64,000 nucleotides of DNA, from the NCBI GenBank assembly GCA_041392785.1, contig JAWKLK010000008.1:124001-188000 (forward strand), read 5' to 3'. The notes beneath the pieces are model-generated. The model did no database searches. It was not told the DNA's origin and worked only from the letters and a program-made list of their open reading frames with translations. Below are positions 16,884 through 26,433 of this stretch, piece by piece (the first letter of the stretch is position 1; each line of letters starts with the position of its first letter). Origin of the DNA: OLB9 sp041392785 (GTDB taxonomy: Bacteria > Bacteroidota > Bacteroidia > Chitinophagales > Saprospiraceae). The position numbers and the translations under genes are program-made.

Positions 16884-17889
16884 ATTCTTCTACATACTTG
16901 GTTGTCTCTCATTGTTGTATTTTGGATGTAACAAAAACACATCCAAGGCTAGTCCAAAATTACCTTACATTCAGGTTTTAGAGCCAGATCTCTTGCAAAT
17001 TATTGATAGTAATGCCCAAATAGAAACGCTAGAAAATGGATTCAGTTGGGCTGAAGGTCCTCTATGGTGGGAAGAAGAAAAAGCGCTATTGTTTTCTGAT
17101 GTGCCCAAAAACACAGTGTACAAATGGACAGAAGGTAAAAAATTGGAAACATATTTACATCCATCAGGAAAAACAGCAAATAATTCGGAGTTCAATGACT
17201 CGGGTTCAAATGGTCTTGCATTCGATAAAGATGGAAAGCTAATACTATGTATGCAGGGTGATAGGACATTGAGTCGAATGCTCGCAAATCCAAATAAGCC
17301 AACACCAGATTTCGAGCGGCTGACCGATGAATTTGCTGGAAAAATGTATAATAGCCCCAACGACCTTTGTGTGGCAAAAAATGGAGATATTTTTTTCACA
17401 GATCCTACATTTGGTATGAAATTGTTAGAAAAAGATCCCAAAAGGCAGATGACTTACAGCGGCATATTTTTACTGAAGGCTGATTCTAGTATACATCTGA
17501 TTGACAGTACTTTATGGAGGCCTAATGGTATAGCTTTATCACCTGATGAAACAAAATTATATGTATCCAATTCTGACCCTACCAATGCAATGTGGATGGA
17601 ATACACATTAACATCACAAAAAAGAGTCATCAGCAAAAAAATCTTTGCAAAAGCAGTCATTGATCTAGAAAGAGCAAAAGGTTATCCAGATGGATTGAAA
17701 GTGCATAGTCATGGCTATGTCTTTGCAACAGGCCCAAGAGGTATCTTGATTTTTAATACTTTAGGGATTCAACTTGGTACAATCGTGACAAAAGAAGTTG
17801 CCACCAACTGTGCCTTTTCAAAAGATGAAAAAACACTCTTTGTGACCCAACATAAGTCCGTACTTCGTATTCCATTGATAAAAAAATAA
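16873..17889 (+). CDS. SMP-30/gluconolactonase-like lipoprotein
   Basis: A 338-residue lipoprotein (signal peptide, YFGC lipobox, Cys at residue 19) with a six-bladed SMP-30/gluconolactonase/LRE beta-propeller. Landmarks are WAEGPLWWEEEKALLFSD, NGLAFDKDGKLILCMQG, YNSPNDLCVAKNGDIFFTDP and WRPNGIALSPDETKLYVSN. These supply the metal-binding Glu, Asn and Asp positions of the family. It probably hydrolyses a sugar lactone or similar ester at the outer membrane or in the periplasm. The start overlaps the extended glycosyltransferase tail by 11 bases. RecF follows after 4 bases. Confidence 0.85.
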   Translation: MKIKFFYILGCLSLLYFGCNKNTSKASPKLPYIQVLEPDLLQIIDSNAQIETLENGFSWAEGPLWWEEEKALLFSDVPKNTVYKWTEGKKLETYLHPSGKTANNSEFNDSGSNGLAFDKDGKLILCMQGDRTLSRMLANPNKPTPDFERLTDEFAGKMYNSPNDLCVAKNGDIFFTDPTFGMKLLEKDPKRQMTYSGIFLLKADSSIHLIDSTLWRPNGIALSPDETKLYVSNSDPTNAMWMEYTLTSQKRVISKKIFAKAVIDLERAKGYPDGLKVHSHGYVFATGPRGILIFNTLGIQLGTIVTKEVATNCAFSKDEKTLFVTQHKSVLRIPLIKK

Positions 17890-17893
17890 ACCT

Positions 17894-19003
17894 TTGAATT
17901 TACATCAAATCAAACTCACTCAGTTTAGAAATTATCAACAGGAAACCATTTCTTTTCACCCCAAATTTACTTTGCTGACCGGTGATAATGGTGCGGGTAA
18001 AACCTCAATTTTGGAAGCAGTCTATTATTTGTGTATAGGTAAAAGTTGTTTTGCATCCCTAGATAAACAAATTATATTACACGATATGGATTTTTTCAGA
18101 ATCGAAGGCAGACTCATTGATCAAAATGACCAGATTCAAGACATCGTAATAAAAAATAAATTGGGCCAGAAGAAGGAGATTTTAATTTCAAATAAAAAAT
18201 TGACCACCCTTCAAGATTATGTCGGTAAATTTCCATGCGTGATCATAGCACCAGATGATGTTTACACCTTATTCGAAACGAGTGAAACCAGAAGAAATTT
18301 TATCAACAATACCATTGTACAATCAGATTCAGAATACCTGAGCGCATTGATGCAATATACGCAACTTTTAAAACAAAGAAATGCGCTATTGAAGCAGATT
18401 CAAGAAAGAAAATACTCAGAACCATTGTTACTTGATACACTAACACATCAACTTGAGGCGTCTTGTGTCATGATTCATCATAAGCGAATAGAAGTGATTG
18501 ATGCTTTGAACCCCTTATTTTCAAGATTTTACTCTGTTCTTTCGGGGGGAAAAGAATCAGCTAAAATTAGATATGAAAGCCAACTATTCCATTCAGAGTA
18601 TAAGACATTGATGCAACAAAATTTAGATAAAGACAGAATTTTAGGACGCACCAATGCAGGGATACATAAAGATGATTTACTCCTTCTAATGGATGATAAA
18701 CCCATCAAGTTATTTGGTTCACAAGGGCAGTTAAAATCATTTGTGTTAGCAATAAAATTAGCCCAATATGCATATTTGAAAACGATAAAAGCCGATAAAC
18801 CATTTTTATTGCTGGATGACATCTTTGACAAACTGGATCAAACAAGAGTTCGGCAGCTTTTGCAAATACTTTCTGGAGATGGATTTGGACAAGTCGTCAT
18901 CACAGACACCCAAAGTGAAAGAATTGTAAAAATATTGGAAGATATTCGCCAAAATTACACTATATTTGTAATTGAAAAAGGAAAGGCCATTGGGCAGACA
19001 TAA
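17894..19003 (+). CDS. recF: DNA replication/repair protein RecF
   Basis: A 369-residue RecF: Walker A GDNGAGKTS (residues 30-38), the family-specific N-terminus IKLTQFRNYQQ, ABC-type signature near FGSQGQLKSFVLAIKLAQ, and Walker B PFLLLDDIFDKLD. RecF helps load RecA at single-strand gaps. The start codon is TTG at 17894: the first in-frame ATG would delete Walker A, so the TTG start is needed. The stop lies inside the DciA-like gene, which starts 32 bases earlier in another frame. Confidence 0.93.
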   Translation: MNLHQIKLTQFRNYQQETISFHPKFTLLTGDNGAGKTSILEAVYYLCIGKSCFASLDKQIILHDMDFFRIEGRLIDQNDQIQDIVIKNKLGQKKEILISNKKLTTLQDYVGKFPCVIIAPDDVYTLFETSETRRNFINNTIVQSDSEYLSALMQYTQLLKQRNALLKQIQERKYSEPLLLDTLTHQLEASCVMIHHKRIEVIDALNPLFSRFYSVLSGGKESAKIRYESQLFHSEYKTLMQQNLDKDRILGRTNAGIHKDDLLLLMDDKPIKLFGSQGQLKSFVLAIKLAQYAYLKTIKADKPFLLLDDIFDKLDQTRVRQLLQILSGDGFGQVVITDTQSERIVKILEDIRQNYTIFVIEKGKAIGQT

Positions 19004-19283
19004 TGACCATAGTATAAAAGAAGTATTCCAATTTTTTGAAAACTCAAATTCAAAAATAAAAAAAGGATTACAAACTCTCAACGTTCAGGAAGTTTGGCAT
19101 GCGCAAATGGGACCAACTATAAGTAGTTACACTCAAAAAATATCCTTTTATGAAGGTGACTGCAAAGTATATCTCACATCAGCCCCACTCAAAAAGGAAT
19201 TGATGTCTGGTAAAGACAAATTAAAAAAAATCCTTAATGATGCTTTAGGTAGCGAAATCATCAAATCAATAGAAATCCTTTAA
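18972..19283 (+). CDS. DUF721/DciA-like protein
   Basis: A 103-residue protein with the DUF721 pattern: an N-terminal helix (SIKEVFQFF), W-x-x-x-M-G in VWHAQMGPTIS, then beta strands with VYLTSAPLKKELMSGKDKL. The ATGs inside would remove the domain, so a TTG start at 18972, overlapping recF by 32 bases, is the best choice. DciA in other bacteria binds and loads the replicative helicase, and DUF721 genes often lie near recF or dnaN. The overlap implies co-translation with recF. Confidence 0.75.
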   Translation: MKKERPLGRHNDHSIKEVFQFFENSNSKIKKGLQTLNVQEVWHAQMGPTISSYTQKISFYEGDCKVYLTSAPLKKELMSGKDKLKKILNDALGSEIIKSIEIL

Positions 19284-19293
19284 AATCATCCCA

Positions 19294-19800
19294 ATGTCAA
19301 GTTTTAGAGTCAGGCCAAAATTTGAAATGTATACAGAAAAGTCCATCGAAGATATTATACAAATCGTCAAGCTAAAACTTAAGGATAATCAATATGATGT
19401 CATTGGAACTGCTATGCAAGACCACATAACATTGCAAATAAATAAAAAAATAAGACACTATTGGTCACCACAATTGAGTATCATTATGGAAGAAAATGTG
19501 GATAACAGAAATGAAACTAAGTTGATAGGTGTGTATGGCCCTATGCCAAATGTTTGGACTATCTTTGCCCTATCCTACTTGGCTATTTTTACTCTTGTTA
19601 TTTTTATAGCTATCATTGGCTTCTCCCAAAAAGCATTGGGGCAAGAGGCTCAAATATTGTATGCATTACCTTTTTTGTTAGCCACAGCCATAGCATTATA
19701 CCTGATAAGCCAATTTGGCCAAAAACTTGGTGCAAATCACACTTTTGCTTTACATTATTTTTTACAAGAAGCAATAGGCGAAAAAGTACCTGAAATTTAA
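19294..19800 (+). CDS. Membrane protein of unknown function with two helices
   Basis: A 168-residue protein. Residues 1-85 are soluble and mixed alpha/beta, followed by two membrane helices at about 90-111 and 124-141 joined by a short loop, then a hydrophilic tail. I recognise no named family. It begins 10 bases after the DUF721 gene and is probably in the same transcription unit. Confidence 0.6.
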   Translation: MSSFRVRPKFEMYTEKSIEDIIQIVKLKLKDNQYDVIGTAMQDHITLQINKKIRHYWSPQLSIIMEENVDNRNETKLIGVYGPMPNVWTIFALSYLAIFTLVIFIAIIGFSQKALGQEAQILYALPFLLATAIALYLISQFGQKLGANHTFALHYFLQEAIGEKVPEI

Positions 19801-19810
19801 AATTTGAGAT

Positions 19811-20110
19811 ATGCCCATTGCAATCATTAAAGATCTATTGGCCACGGCTACCAAACCTGTGGCAAGATTATATTTTAAAAATGATAGTTTCAAAATCATC
19901 TTCATTGGATTCAATACTGGGATGATATTAGCACAACACACTGCACCTACCCACATTAAATTACTGGTGCTTGAAGGGAAAGTTGTGTATATCCAAGAAG
20001 GCATACATACTACTTTAGAACAATTTCAAAGCATTGATATCCAGCCACATATTGTGCACGAAGTCCAAGCATTAGAAAATAGCTTGTGTATGTTGACCCA
20101 AGGTCATTAA
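19811..20110 (+). CDS. Small cupin-like protein
   Basis: A 99-residue beta-rich protein. GMILAQHTAPTHIKLLVLEGKVVY followed by PHIVHEVQALENSLCML has the spacing of a single small cupin barrel, and the conserved-type His residues could bind a metal. The partner or substrate is unknown. It follows the membrane protein by 10 bases. Confidence 0.6.
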   Translation: MPIAIIKDLLATATKPVARLYFKNDSFKIIFIGFNTGMILAQHTAPTHIKLLVLEGKVVYIQEGIHTTLEQFQSIDIQPHIVHEVQALENSLCMLTQGH

Positions 20111-20165
20111 ACAATTATGACATTTCTTTGACATTGAGTATAGACTTAACCACTAAGCCTTAGGT

Positions 20166-20173
20166 TACCTTTG
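20166..20173 (+). promoter_or_regulatory. -7 promoter box upstream of the HmuY-like gene
   Basis: TACCTTTG fits TAnnTTTG, 35 bases before the ATG at 20209. A matching -33 element is not clear, so only the -7 part is reported. Confidence 0.35.
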
Positions 20174-20208
20174 CGCTTTAATTAATATTTATAACTCAAT
20201 TTTTTAGG

Positions 20209-21483
20209 ATGAAAATATTTATACAAACATCTTTGCTCCTTTCCTTTATAGTCTCAATGCAAGCTCAGACTTTTCAGGAAATAAGTTGCGGCGCAGGATA
20301 TAATCAACAATCTTATGTTTCACTAGCTACCGATGAACAAACTTTGGTTGACAATGATACTTGGGACCTAGCATTCACAGCTTTTGGAGTGCAAGATGCT
20401 GGTATTTTCATCAATGAATCTTCAGGTAGTATCAATGGTCAAAATATTCCCGTCGTAGAAGTATATTATACAACTATTTCTAATTTTGATGTAGATTTTA
20501 ATGTTGAGTCATTGAAAGATAACTTAATATTTAATGATGAGATATCTTATAATTATGGCGCTTTCAATAGTACAAGAGACACTTTAAATCCATTTGACTT
20601 TGGGTGGGGAAAATACGAACCATCCATGCATGGCGTTGTTGGAAATGAAGTATTTATTGTAAAACTAAGAGATGGATCATTCAAAAAAGTCCTGATAGAG
20701 TCATTAATTGGCACAGATTACACACTAAAATATGCTGACTTAAATGGTGATAACTTAGTGATAAAAAAGCTGAACAAGACAACTGACAGCAATGGAAAGG
20801 GTTTTATTTTTTACAATCTCAGCACACATAGTACGGTTGACATTCTTCCTTCCTATGATTATGATTTCATGTATGGTCGATACATCTCTATCGCTAAAGA
20901 TCCAAATGGCACTATAGTACAGCAGTACAATGTTACTGGTATTTTGACTGGTCCACAGGTGTCATCAGTTATGGCTGATGGTGTTGATGTTGACAATGTA
21001 CAATTTGCAGATTATAAAGATCAGATGAGTGATAGACTAGATGTCATTGGGTATGATTGGAAAACTTTTACCAATGCTGGTTGGATTTTGGACGAAGACA
21101 GGGTTTATTTTATTAAATCAAAAAACAATACCATTTGGAAATTACAATTCATAGATTTTGAAGGCTCTAGCACAGGAACAACCGTTCTTACTAAGGAAGT
21201 AGTAGGTCAACAGACCGCCACCAATGATGCAAATATAGCATCACTTGTGTACCCAAATCCTAGTGCAGATATAGTTTATGTCATCACGGATCAAGAAATT
21301 ACACAATTTCAATGTTTTGACACGAATGGGCGATCAATACCAATCACTTTTAACAAGGCTTCTGATGCATCATTGTATGTTTATACCTTGGATATCAGAA
21401 ATATGCAGAGTGGGTTATACATCTTACAGGGATTCGGTCAAAACCAAAAAACCTTGACCACTAAGTTTATAAAATCAAAATAA
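20209..21483 (+). CDS. HmuY-like secreted protein with T9SS type A sorting domain
   Basis: A 424-residue exported protein. It has a signal peptide (residues 1-20, ending SMQAQ) and a HmuY-like domain at about 25-220 with DTWDLAFTAFGV, a (V)KLRDGSFKKVLIES strand pair and the following beta repeats. The C-terminal 75 residues are a T9SS sorting domain (SLVYPNPSADIVYV ... SGLYILQG ... KFIKSK). HmuY proteins bind haem at the cell surface and pass it to a TonB receptor; such a receptor gene follows after 14 bases. Haem ligation cannot be confirmed from sequence alone. Confidence 0.65.
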   Translation: MKIFIQTSLLLSFIVSMQAQTFQEISCGAGYNQQSYVSLATDEQTLVDNDTWDLAFTAFGVQDAGIFINESSGSINGQNIPVVEVYYTTISNFDVDFNVESLKDNLIFNDEISYNYGAFNSTRDTLNPFDFGWGKYEPSMHGVVGNEVFIVKLRDGSFKKVLIESLIGTDYTLKYADLNGDNLVIKKLNKTTDSNGKGFIFYNLSTHSTVDILPSYDYDFMYGRYISIAKDPNGTIVQQYNVTGILTGPQVSSVMADGVDVDNVQFADYKDQMSDRLDVIGYDWKTFTNAGWILDEDRVYFIKSKNNTIWKLQFIDFEGSSTGTTVLTKEVVGQQTATNDANIASLVYPNPSADIVYVITDQEITQFQCFDTNGRSIPITFNKASDASLYVYTLDIRNMQSGLYILQGFGQNQKTLTTKFIKSK

Positions 21484-21497
21484 TACTTAGTTGTTAT

Positions 21498-23525
21498 ATG
21501 CGTTTAGTGTCGAGCTTTAGACTGTGTTGGTTTTTATGTGGCATTACCTTACAAAACTGGGCAATTGCACAATCTATCGACTCCACGGTGACTGCAAAAA
21601 CAATTGATCAGGTAGTCATAACAGCACAGTATCGACCCACTGATACAAAATCTACAGTAAATTCAGTCAAGATCATTGGACAGTCAGTTATAAATTCTAA
21701 AGCAGCTGTCAATCTTCAAGAGCTGCTCCAAACAGAATCAAATATACGAGTAACACATGATCCAATTTTAGGATCTCAATTGAGTATCAATGGTTTGAAA
21801 GGTGAGAACCTTAAGATTATGATTGACGGGGTGCCTATCATTGGTAGACTTAATGGCAATCTTGATGCAGGTCAAATTCCTCTCAATGCCATTCAAAAAA
21901 TAGAAATCATAGAGGGTGCGCAATCATTGATGTATGGTTCTGAGGCATCTGGTGGTGTCATCAATATCATCACAAAGAAAAGTCAACTGCACCGCTTCAA
22001 TCTGAATGGTGACACGTATCATGAAAACAATGGTTTTACGATTGGTTCACTTGGACTAGGTATGAGAACCGAAAAATTATTTGTTTCACTCATTGGTCAA
22101 ATGCAAAAGTTCCGACCTGATCCCATAGATTCTTTAGGTCGAGATCAGATCTGGAATGACAAAGACCAGAGATCCATGAGAGGAATGTTCAAGTTTACTC
22201 CAAATACTAAAAATTTTGTGACATTCACAACTCAAGTATTATCAGAGACAATTTTGAATCCCGGTGAATTGAGAAGACCACAGTTCAAGCCATATTCTTT
22301 TGATGACACATATGAGACATTGAAGTATGACGCTAATGTACAATATGATAAATGGCTAAATGACAATATGTTGTGGCAAACCACCACTGGATATAATGCA
22401 TTTAGACGCAATAAATTGTCTAAAAGATATGATTTCGAAACAGAGGCATCCACGCTCCTTGAAGGCATGCAAGACACAACAAAAAACAACACTGTTTTAA
22501 TAAGGTCTACCATAGCAAAAGACAACCAAAACAAATTCTTCAACTGGCATGCAGGAATAGAAAATTACTATGAAAATGCAGCAGGTACGCGCTTGTTGGA
22601 TTCTACGATCTATAAAAATGGCAACGTTACGGTGAATGACTTTAGCCTTTTTGGAAGTATAAAACTTGTAAAGAGTGTATGGACAATACAATCAGGTGCT
22701 AGACTGACAGTCAATTCGAAATATGGCTCTGCCCTCAGCCCATCAATTTGGACATTGTACCACATTAATCCAGCTATCCAATGGAGATCATCGATTGCAT
22801 TTGGATACCGATCCCCATCTATCAAAGAGCTTTATTTTGATTTTGTAGATATCAATCATCAAGTTACCGGAAATCAAAACTTATTACCAGAAAGGTCTAT
22901 TAATGCCAGAACAGAATTTCAATTTGATTTTATTAAACGTCAAAAATTGCATTGGAAAGCAACAATTAGTCCCTTTTTCAATCATGTAAATGATCGTATC
23001 ATACTCACAGCTTTAGGACCAGTACACTATGAATATCGAAATGTAGAGGTTTGGAAAACTTATGGTAATGCATTCAAAATGCAATGCGAAATAGAGAATT
23101 TAGGTCGATTCTCATTTGATTTTATGAGTACATCATTTCATAACTCATTTAGAACATACGATCCTACTCTACCCTCTTCCATTTGGAGTCATGACTTTAC
23201 TATAGAAGCAACGGTGTTTCTTAAAAAGGATAAATTTCACTGGAATACTTGGATGAAAAAAACGGGCGAAACACCTTACTATATATCAGAAAATAATATC
23301 ATAAGCGAAAAAATCTCTCCAGCTTGGGCCATGTGGAATACCACTTTTTCTCTTTTTTTGAAAAATAAAAGAGTAACGCTTCAAGGTGGTATAAAAAACA
23401 TCCTCAATGTTCGCCAATTGGTAGCCAATACAGGTAATGGAATCCATGTAGAACAAGCCAATCAGCAAACGTTACATTGGGGCCGAACGGGTTTTGTTCA
23501 AATAAAGTTCAACATTGATGGTTGA
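21498..23525 (+). CDS. TonB-dependent outer-membrane receptor (HmuR-like)
   Basis: A 675-residue receptor. It has a signal peptide (about 1-27), a TonB-box-like region (IDQVVITAQ), a plug domain (NLQELLQTESNIRV, MIDGVPIIGRLNG, IEIIEGAQSLMYGSEASGGVINIITKK) and a 22-strand-type barrel to the C-terminus (HWGRTGFVQIKFNID). It forms an operon with the HmuY-like protein, so haem is the likeliest substrate. The barrel contains a Tyr/His-rich strand region; exact haem ligands cannot be assigned by eye. Confidence 0.85.
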   Translation: MRLVSSFRLCWFLCGITLQNWAIAQSIDSTVTAKTIDQVVITAQYRPTDTKSTVNSVKIIGQSVINSKAAVNLQELLQTESNIRVTHDPILGSQLSINGLKGENLKIMIDGVPIIGRLNGNLDAGQIPLNAIQKIEIIEGAQSLMYGSEASGGVINIITKKSQLHRFNLNGDTYHENNGFTIGSLGLGMRTEKLFVSLIGQMQKFRPDPIDSLGRDQIWNDKDQRSMRGMFKFTPNTKNFVTFTTQVLSETILNPGELRRPQFKPYSFDDTYETLKYDANVQYDKWLNDNMLWQTTTGYNAFRRNKLSKRYDFETEASTLLEGMQDTTKNNTVLIRSTIAKDNQNKFFNWHAGIENYYENAAGTRLLDSTIYKNGNVTVNDFSLFGSIKLVKSVWTIQSGARLTVNSKYGSALSPSIWTLYHINPAIQWRSSIAFGYRSPSIKELYFDFVDINHQVTGNQNLLPERSINARTEFQFDFIKRQKLHWKATISPFFNHVNDRIILTALGPVHYEYRNVEVWKTYGNAFKMQCEIENLGRFSFDFMSTSFHNSFRTYDPTLPSSIWSHDFTIEATVFLKKDKFHWNTWMKKTGETPYYISENNIISEKISPAWAMWNTTFSLFLKNKRVTLQGGIKNILNVRQLVANTGNGIHVEQANQQTLHWGRTGFVQIKFNIDG

Positions 23526-23547
23526 CCATTACTAAAGAAAACGATAC

Positions 23548-23778
23548 CTAAAAATGACAATAATAATTCACAAGACCACGAAAGTGTTCTGTCTTTTTAT
23601 AATTTTCGTGATGAATTATATTTTCTTGATTCTTTAAATCTTGCCAATCAGGTAGATCAAGAGAATTGTTGTTTAGACTTATATGTAAACCTTTGGTTGT
23701 GCCTACTTCTATGCTATCTATAAAAGATGTTTCAAATAAGGCATAAGCCTTGGTTTTTCTTTTTCCATCTATGCTTTC
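23548..23778 (-). pseudogene. Relic of a Fic gene fused to an unrelated tail
   Basis: On the minus strand the frame reads ESIDGKRKTKAYALFETS, then IDSIEVGTTKGL. This is nearly identical in DNA, over about 95 bases, to part of the intact Fic gene at 26775-27656. After that joint the frame continues for about 45 unrelated codons to a TAG. It has no start codon, and a TAA lies immediately upstream. It is a duplication or recombination scar lacking the Fic catalytic motif. The rest of 23526-24008 shows nothing else I can support. Confidence 0.6.
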
Positions 23779-24008
23779 TTATTGTTTTCATTTTTTTCTA
23801 TCGGTTCATTAGAGAAGCTTAAAGTTGTCTTTACTTAATCCGCTAACATGGAAAAAATACAGTATGTGAAGGATGGGAGGCATTGAGAGAAATCAATTTT
23901 GTCATGGCTCAAAGTTAAGTCAATTTTTGAAAAATTTAGTGTTTAAAGATTTTTGCAAATACAAAATAAACTACACAGCAAAACCACCCCAAACTCAATA
24001 GAGAATTT

Positions 24009-24485
24009 CTACTTATTCATAAAAGATGAGTACATCCAAATCAATTTTTCTTGCATTCTTATATAATCGCTCATCAGCGCATTGGTGCCTTCGTCATCGG
24101 CATCAGCGGAGATCCCTAGGAGTTCACGTTGGAGAGTGATGATGATTTTGAAAGATGCTAAAATATCTTCGACAGCCTTCATGCCATCACTGACTTGTAC
24201 ACTTTCCTTGATCTTTGATGTATTGCGGTATTCGGTGTAATTGTGTCTAGGCGTATGGCCCAAGGTAAGAATACGCTCAGCCACCTCGTCTATTTTCAGT
24301 AATAAATCATTGTACAACTCTTCAAACTTCAGATGTAGTTCAAAGAATTTCTCTCCCTTGATATTCCAATGATATCCACGTGTATTTTGGTAAAAGATAG
24401 AATAGTTGGCCAGAAGTTCATTGAGTTTGTCGGCCAAATGTTTTGCTTTGTCATTGTCTAGGCCGATGCGATTTGTATTATCCAT
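24009..24485 (-). CDS. dps: Dps family ferritin-like DNA-protection protein
   Basis: A 158-residue Dps. The ferroxidase-site signature is visible: Y-H-W-N-I-K-G near residue 41 and F-x-x-L-H-x-x-F-E-E-L-Y near 50-61, then DEVAERILTLG. Dps oxidises and stores iron and protects DNA during oxidative stress. The frame is open to an ATG at 24554, but the product from 24485 (MDNTNRIGLDND) has the normal family length. It stands alone between relic-rich segments. Regulation by peroxide or iron is likely from family knowledge, but no operator was identified. Confidence 0.9.
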   Translation of the reverse strand: MDNTNRIGLDNDKAKHLADKLNELLANYSIFYQNTRGYHWNIKGEKFFELHLKFEELYNDLLLKIDEVAERILTLGHTPRHNYTEYRNTSKIKESVQVSDGMKAVEDILASFKIIITLQRELLGISADADDEGTNALMSDYIRMQEKLIWMYSSFMNK

Positions 24486-24616
24486 TTTTTCTGTTTTTAT
24501 GTGGAAAAATATTATTTCAAAGTTAATCCTTTTATGTAACAACTTGGGTAACATTGATCACATAGCCTGCTTTTCTCATCTATTCATCAATAGAAAATTA
24601 ATATGCTTTATTTTAC

Positions 24617-24787
24617 TTAATGTGAGCGCTGTAACACCTTGCGAGTATCTATATTATCGGTAATAACTTCTTCATCAATTTGATTTTTGATGGGATCAAG
24701 ATTTCCAAAGCCAAAACTATATACATCTTCAATAGAATCAATTAATATGGGTGATGATGCTAGATTGATTTGACAGTATATCTTCAT
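24617..24787 (-). CDS. Possible small protein or gene fragment (56 residues)
   Basis: An ATG-started frame of 56 codons encoding an acidic peptide (including SSPILIDSIEDVYSFGFGN). No family, no signal peptide and no clear promoter are seen. It lies in a relic-rich gap. A GC-richer scrap at about 24800-24860 adjoins it and does not encode anything I can name. This may be the remnant of a larger gene. Confidence 0.25.
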   Translation of the reverse strand: MKIYCQINLASSPILIDSIEDVYSFGFGNLDPIKNQIDEEVITDNIDTRKVLQRSH

Positions 24788-24869
24788 TTAATAAACAATC
24801 ACGGTTTTGCCATCGCCGTCGTGCCGTCTCGATAGAGCTGGCTGATGTGCTAAGACATGTTATCTGGTT

Positions 24870-26260
24870 TTAATCTATTTTCCGTATTCCTGTAATCATT
24901 GACAAAGGTTTTAGTGTCCATGAATTAATAAAAAAAATCATGTTGCATGCTTCAAATACTTTTCTTCCACCTTTGACCTCAACAAACCACAAAATACTTC
25001 CCGTCGATAAGTCAATTGCTGTTGCTACTTCATTACTAATAAAATACAAATTATTACCGTTAATTACATAGTTTGATGTTAACGGTTGCTCAATTTCCCA
25101 TAACAATTTATGACTTTTTAAGTCATATAGCTTTATATTATGCCCATACAATAAAAGATATCTGTCTTGTAAAATATCTGCATGATATTCACCAAATGTT
25201 TTAAATTTCCATAAAATATCCATGTTGTTATTGGTAATAGTAATCCAGTTTTCATATTTTGACCAAAAATAAAAAGCATTTATTGAGTTAACATTATGTA
25301 TCATTGGATTTATATGGCCATAAACATCTTTTTATCACCTGAAATACTAATATGTTTTAATAGCTTACCATTTTCATATAAATAAGCAAAATTATTATCA
25401 GTTAAAATAAGTTTAGAACCTTTTGATGGAATATTAAAACATTTTGAAACTAAATCAAAACAAATCAGCTCTTTCTCTTGCTTATTGGAAATGTTATAAA
25501 AATATATTTGATCTCCTTTTAAATAAGTATCATAATACCAAATTAATGGTATTTTTTCTTTCCAAATAACAGTACTCTTTTCTATATTTAAGTAATACAT
25601 ATCAGTAAGTGAAATAATGATTACTCCCTCGCGCCAAGCGTACATTTTATTCACAAAACAGTCAATATCAATAGTTTTTTCAAATGTCAATGATTGAACA
25701 TTAAAAATTTTTAACTGTTTAGAATTTCCCATATTTATAATGATTTTATCATCTGTATTTGCAATGAAAAATCTATATTCATTTTGGCTGTCTATTCGTG
25801 GACACGATGATCCTGAAAAACTGATAGGTAGTTGACAAATTATGTCTTTTTCATTATAATCAATTATAGGAACAAGGTAGAAGGGCAAAGATTTCCCGTT
25901 TTTGATCCAAGTCCCTATTAATGAATCATTTGCAAATTTTCCAATAAACTCCTCTGATTCCTTATTATTGTGAACTTTAAAATTAACACTATCTTTGATA
26001 GCTTCCCCAATAAATTCTATTGGCAATCTATATGTATTATAAAAATAACTCCCATAAACTTTGTGGAAATACTTATTTGGAATATCTTCTTCTTTTCTTA
26101 ATGTTAATTGTAAAGTGATAGGATATTCATTATCAATATATCCTTTATACGTTTTAATGGTGAAATTAACATGAGATACATCTTGTCCCCAAGCAAACAC
26201 AAACAAAAAATAAAAAATAATACTTATCGCAACTCTCTTATTTAGTTTTCCTTTAATCAT
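24870..26260 (-). pseudogene. Secreted beta-propeller (PQQ-like repeat) gene split by a frameshift
   Basis: The first frame (26260 down to 25310) encodes a signal peptide (about 1-25, ending FAWGQ), a beta-rich domain, then propeller-like repeats (KQLKIFNVQSLTFEKTIDID, MYYLNIEKSTVIWKEKIP). Near 25318 it stops. The next frame, readable from GHINPMIHNVNS down to 24870, continues the same kind of repeats (IKLYDLKSHKLLWEIEQ, ATAIDLSTGSILWFVEV). Repeats of the form L-x-x-G/K-x-x-x-W on both sides indicate one gene of about 463 codons with one base missing near 25317. Alternatively the second part could start alone at the ATG at 25304. Confidence 0.55.
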
Positions 26261-26310
26261 ATTCTATATTTGTTAGAAACTCAAGTTGAATTTGCATTTT
26301 GAATAAAAAC

Positions 26311-26433
26311 TTAGAAAGGTACAAATGTCTGCTTTGGGATTAATATTCTGACAATGGTTAGTACATGCGGCATGTCGAAGTAGGACGTACGATCGTCACG
26401 CACATTGTTTTCAGTAGGCTTCTTTTGTTTCAT
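26311..26433 (-). CDS. Possible 40-residue peptide or frame remnant
   Basis: A short ATG-started frame overlapping the end of the lipoprotein gene and reading KPTENNVRDDRTSYFDMPHV, then a hydrophobic stretch. The DNA here (26340-26400) is visibly richer in GC than its surroundings. It could be the true C-terminus of the lipoprotein after a frameshift, or part of a dispersed element. I cannot decide from sequence alone. Confidence 0.2.
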   Translation of the reverse strand: MKQKKPTENNVRDDRTSYFDMPHVLTIVRILIPKQTFVPF

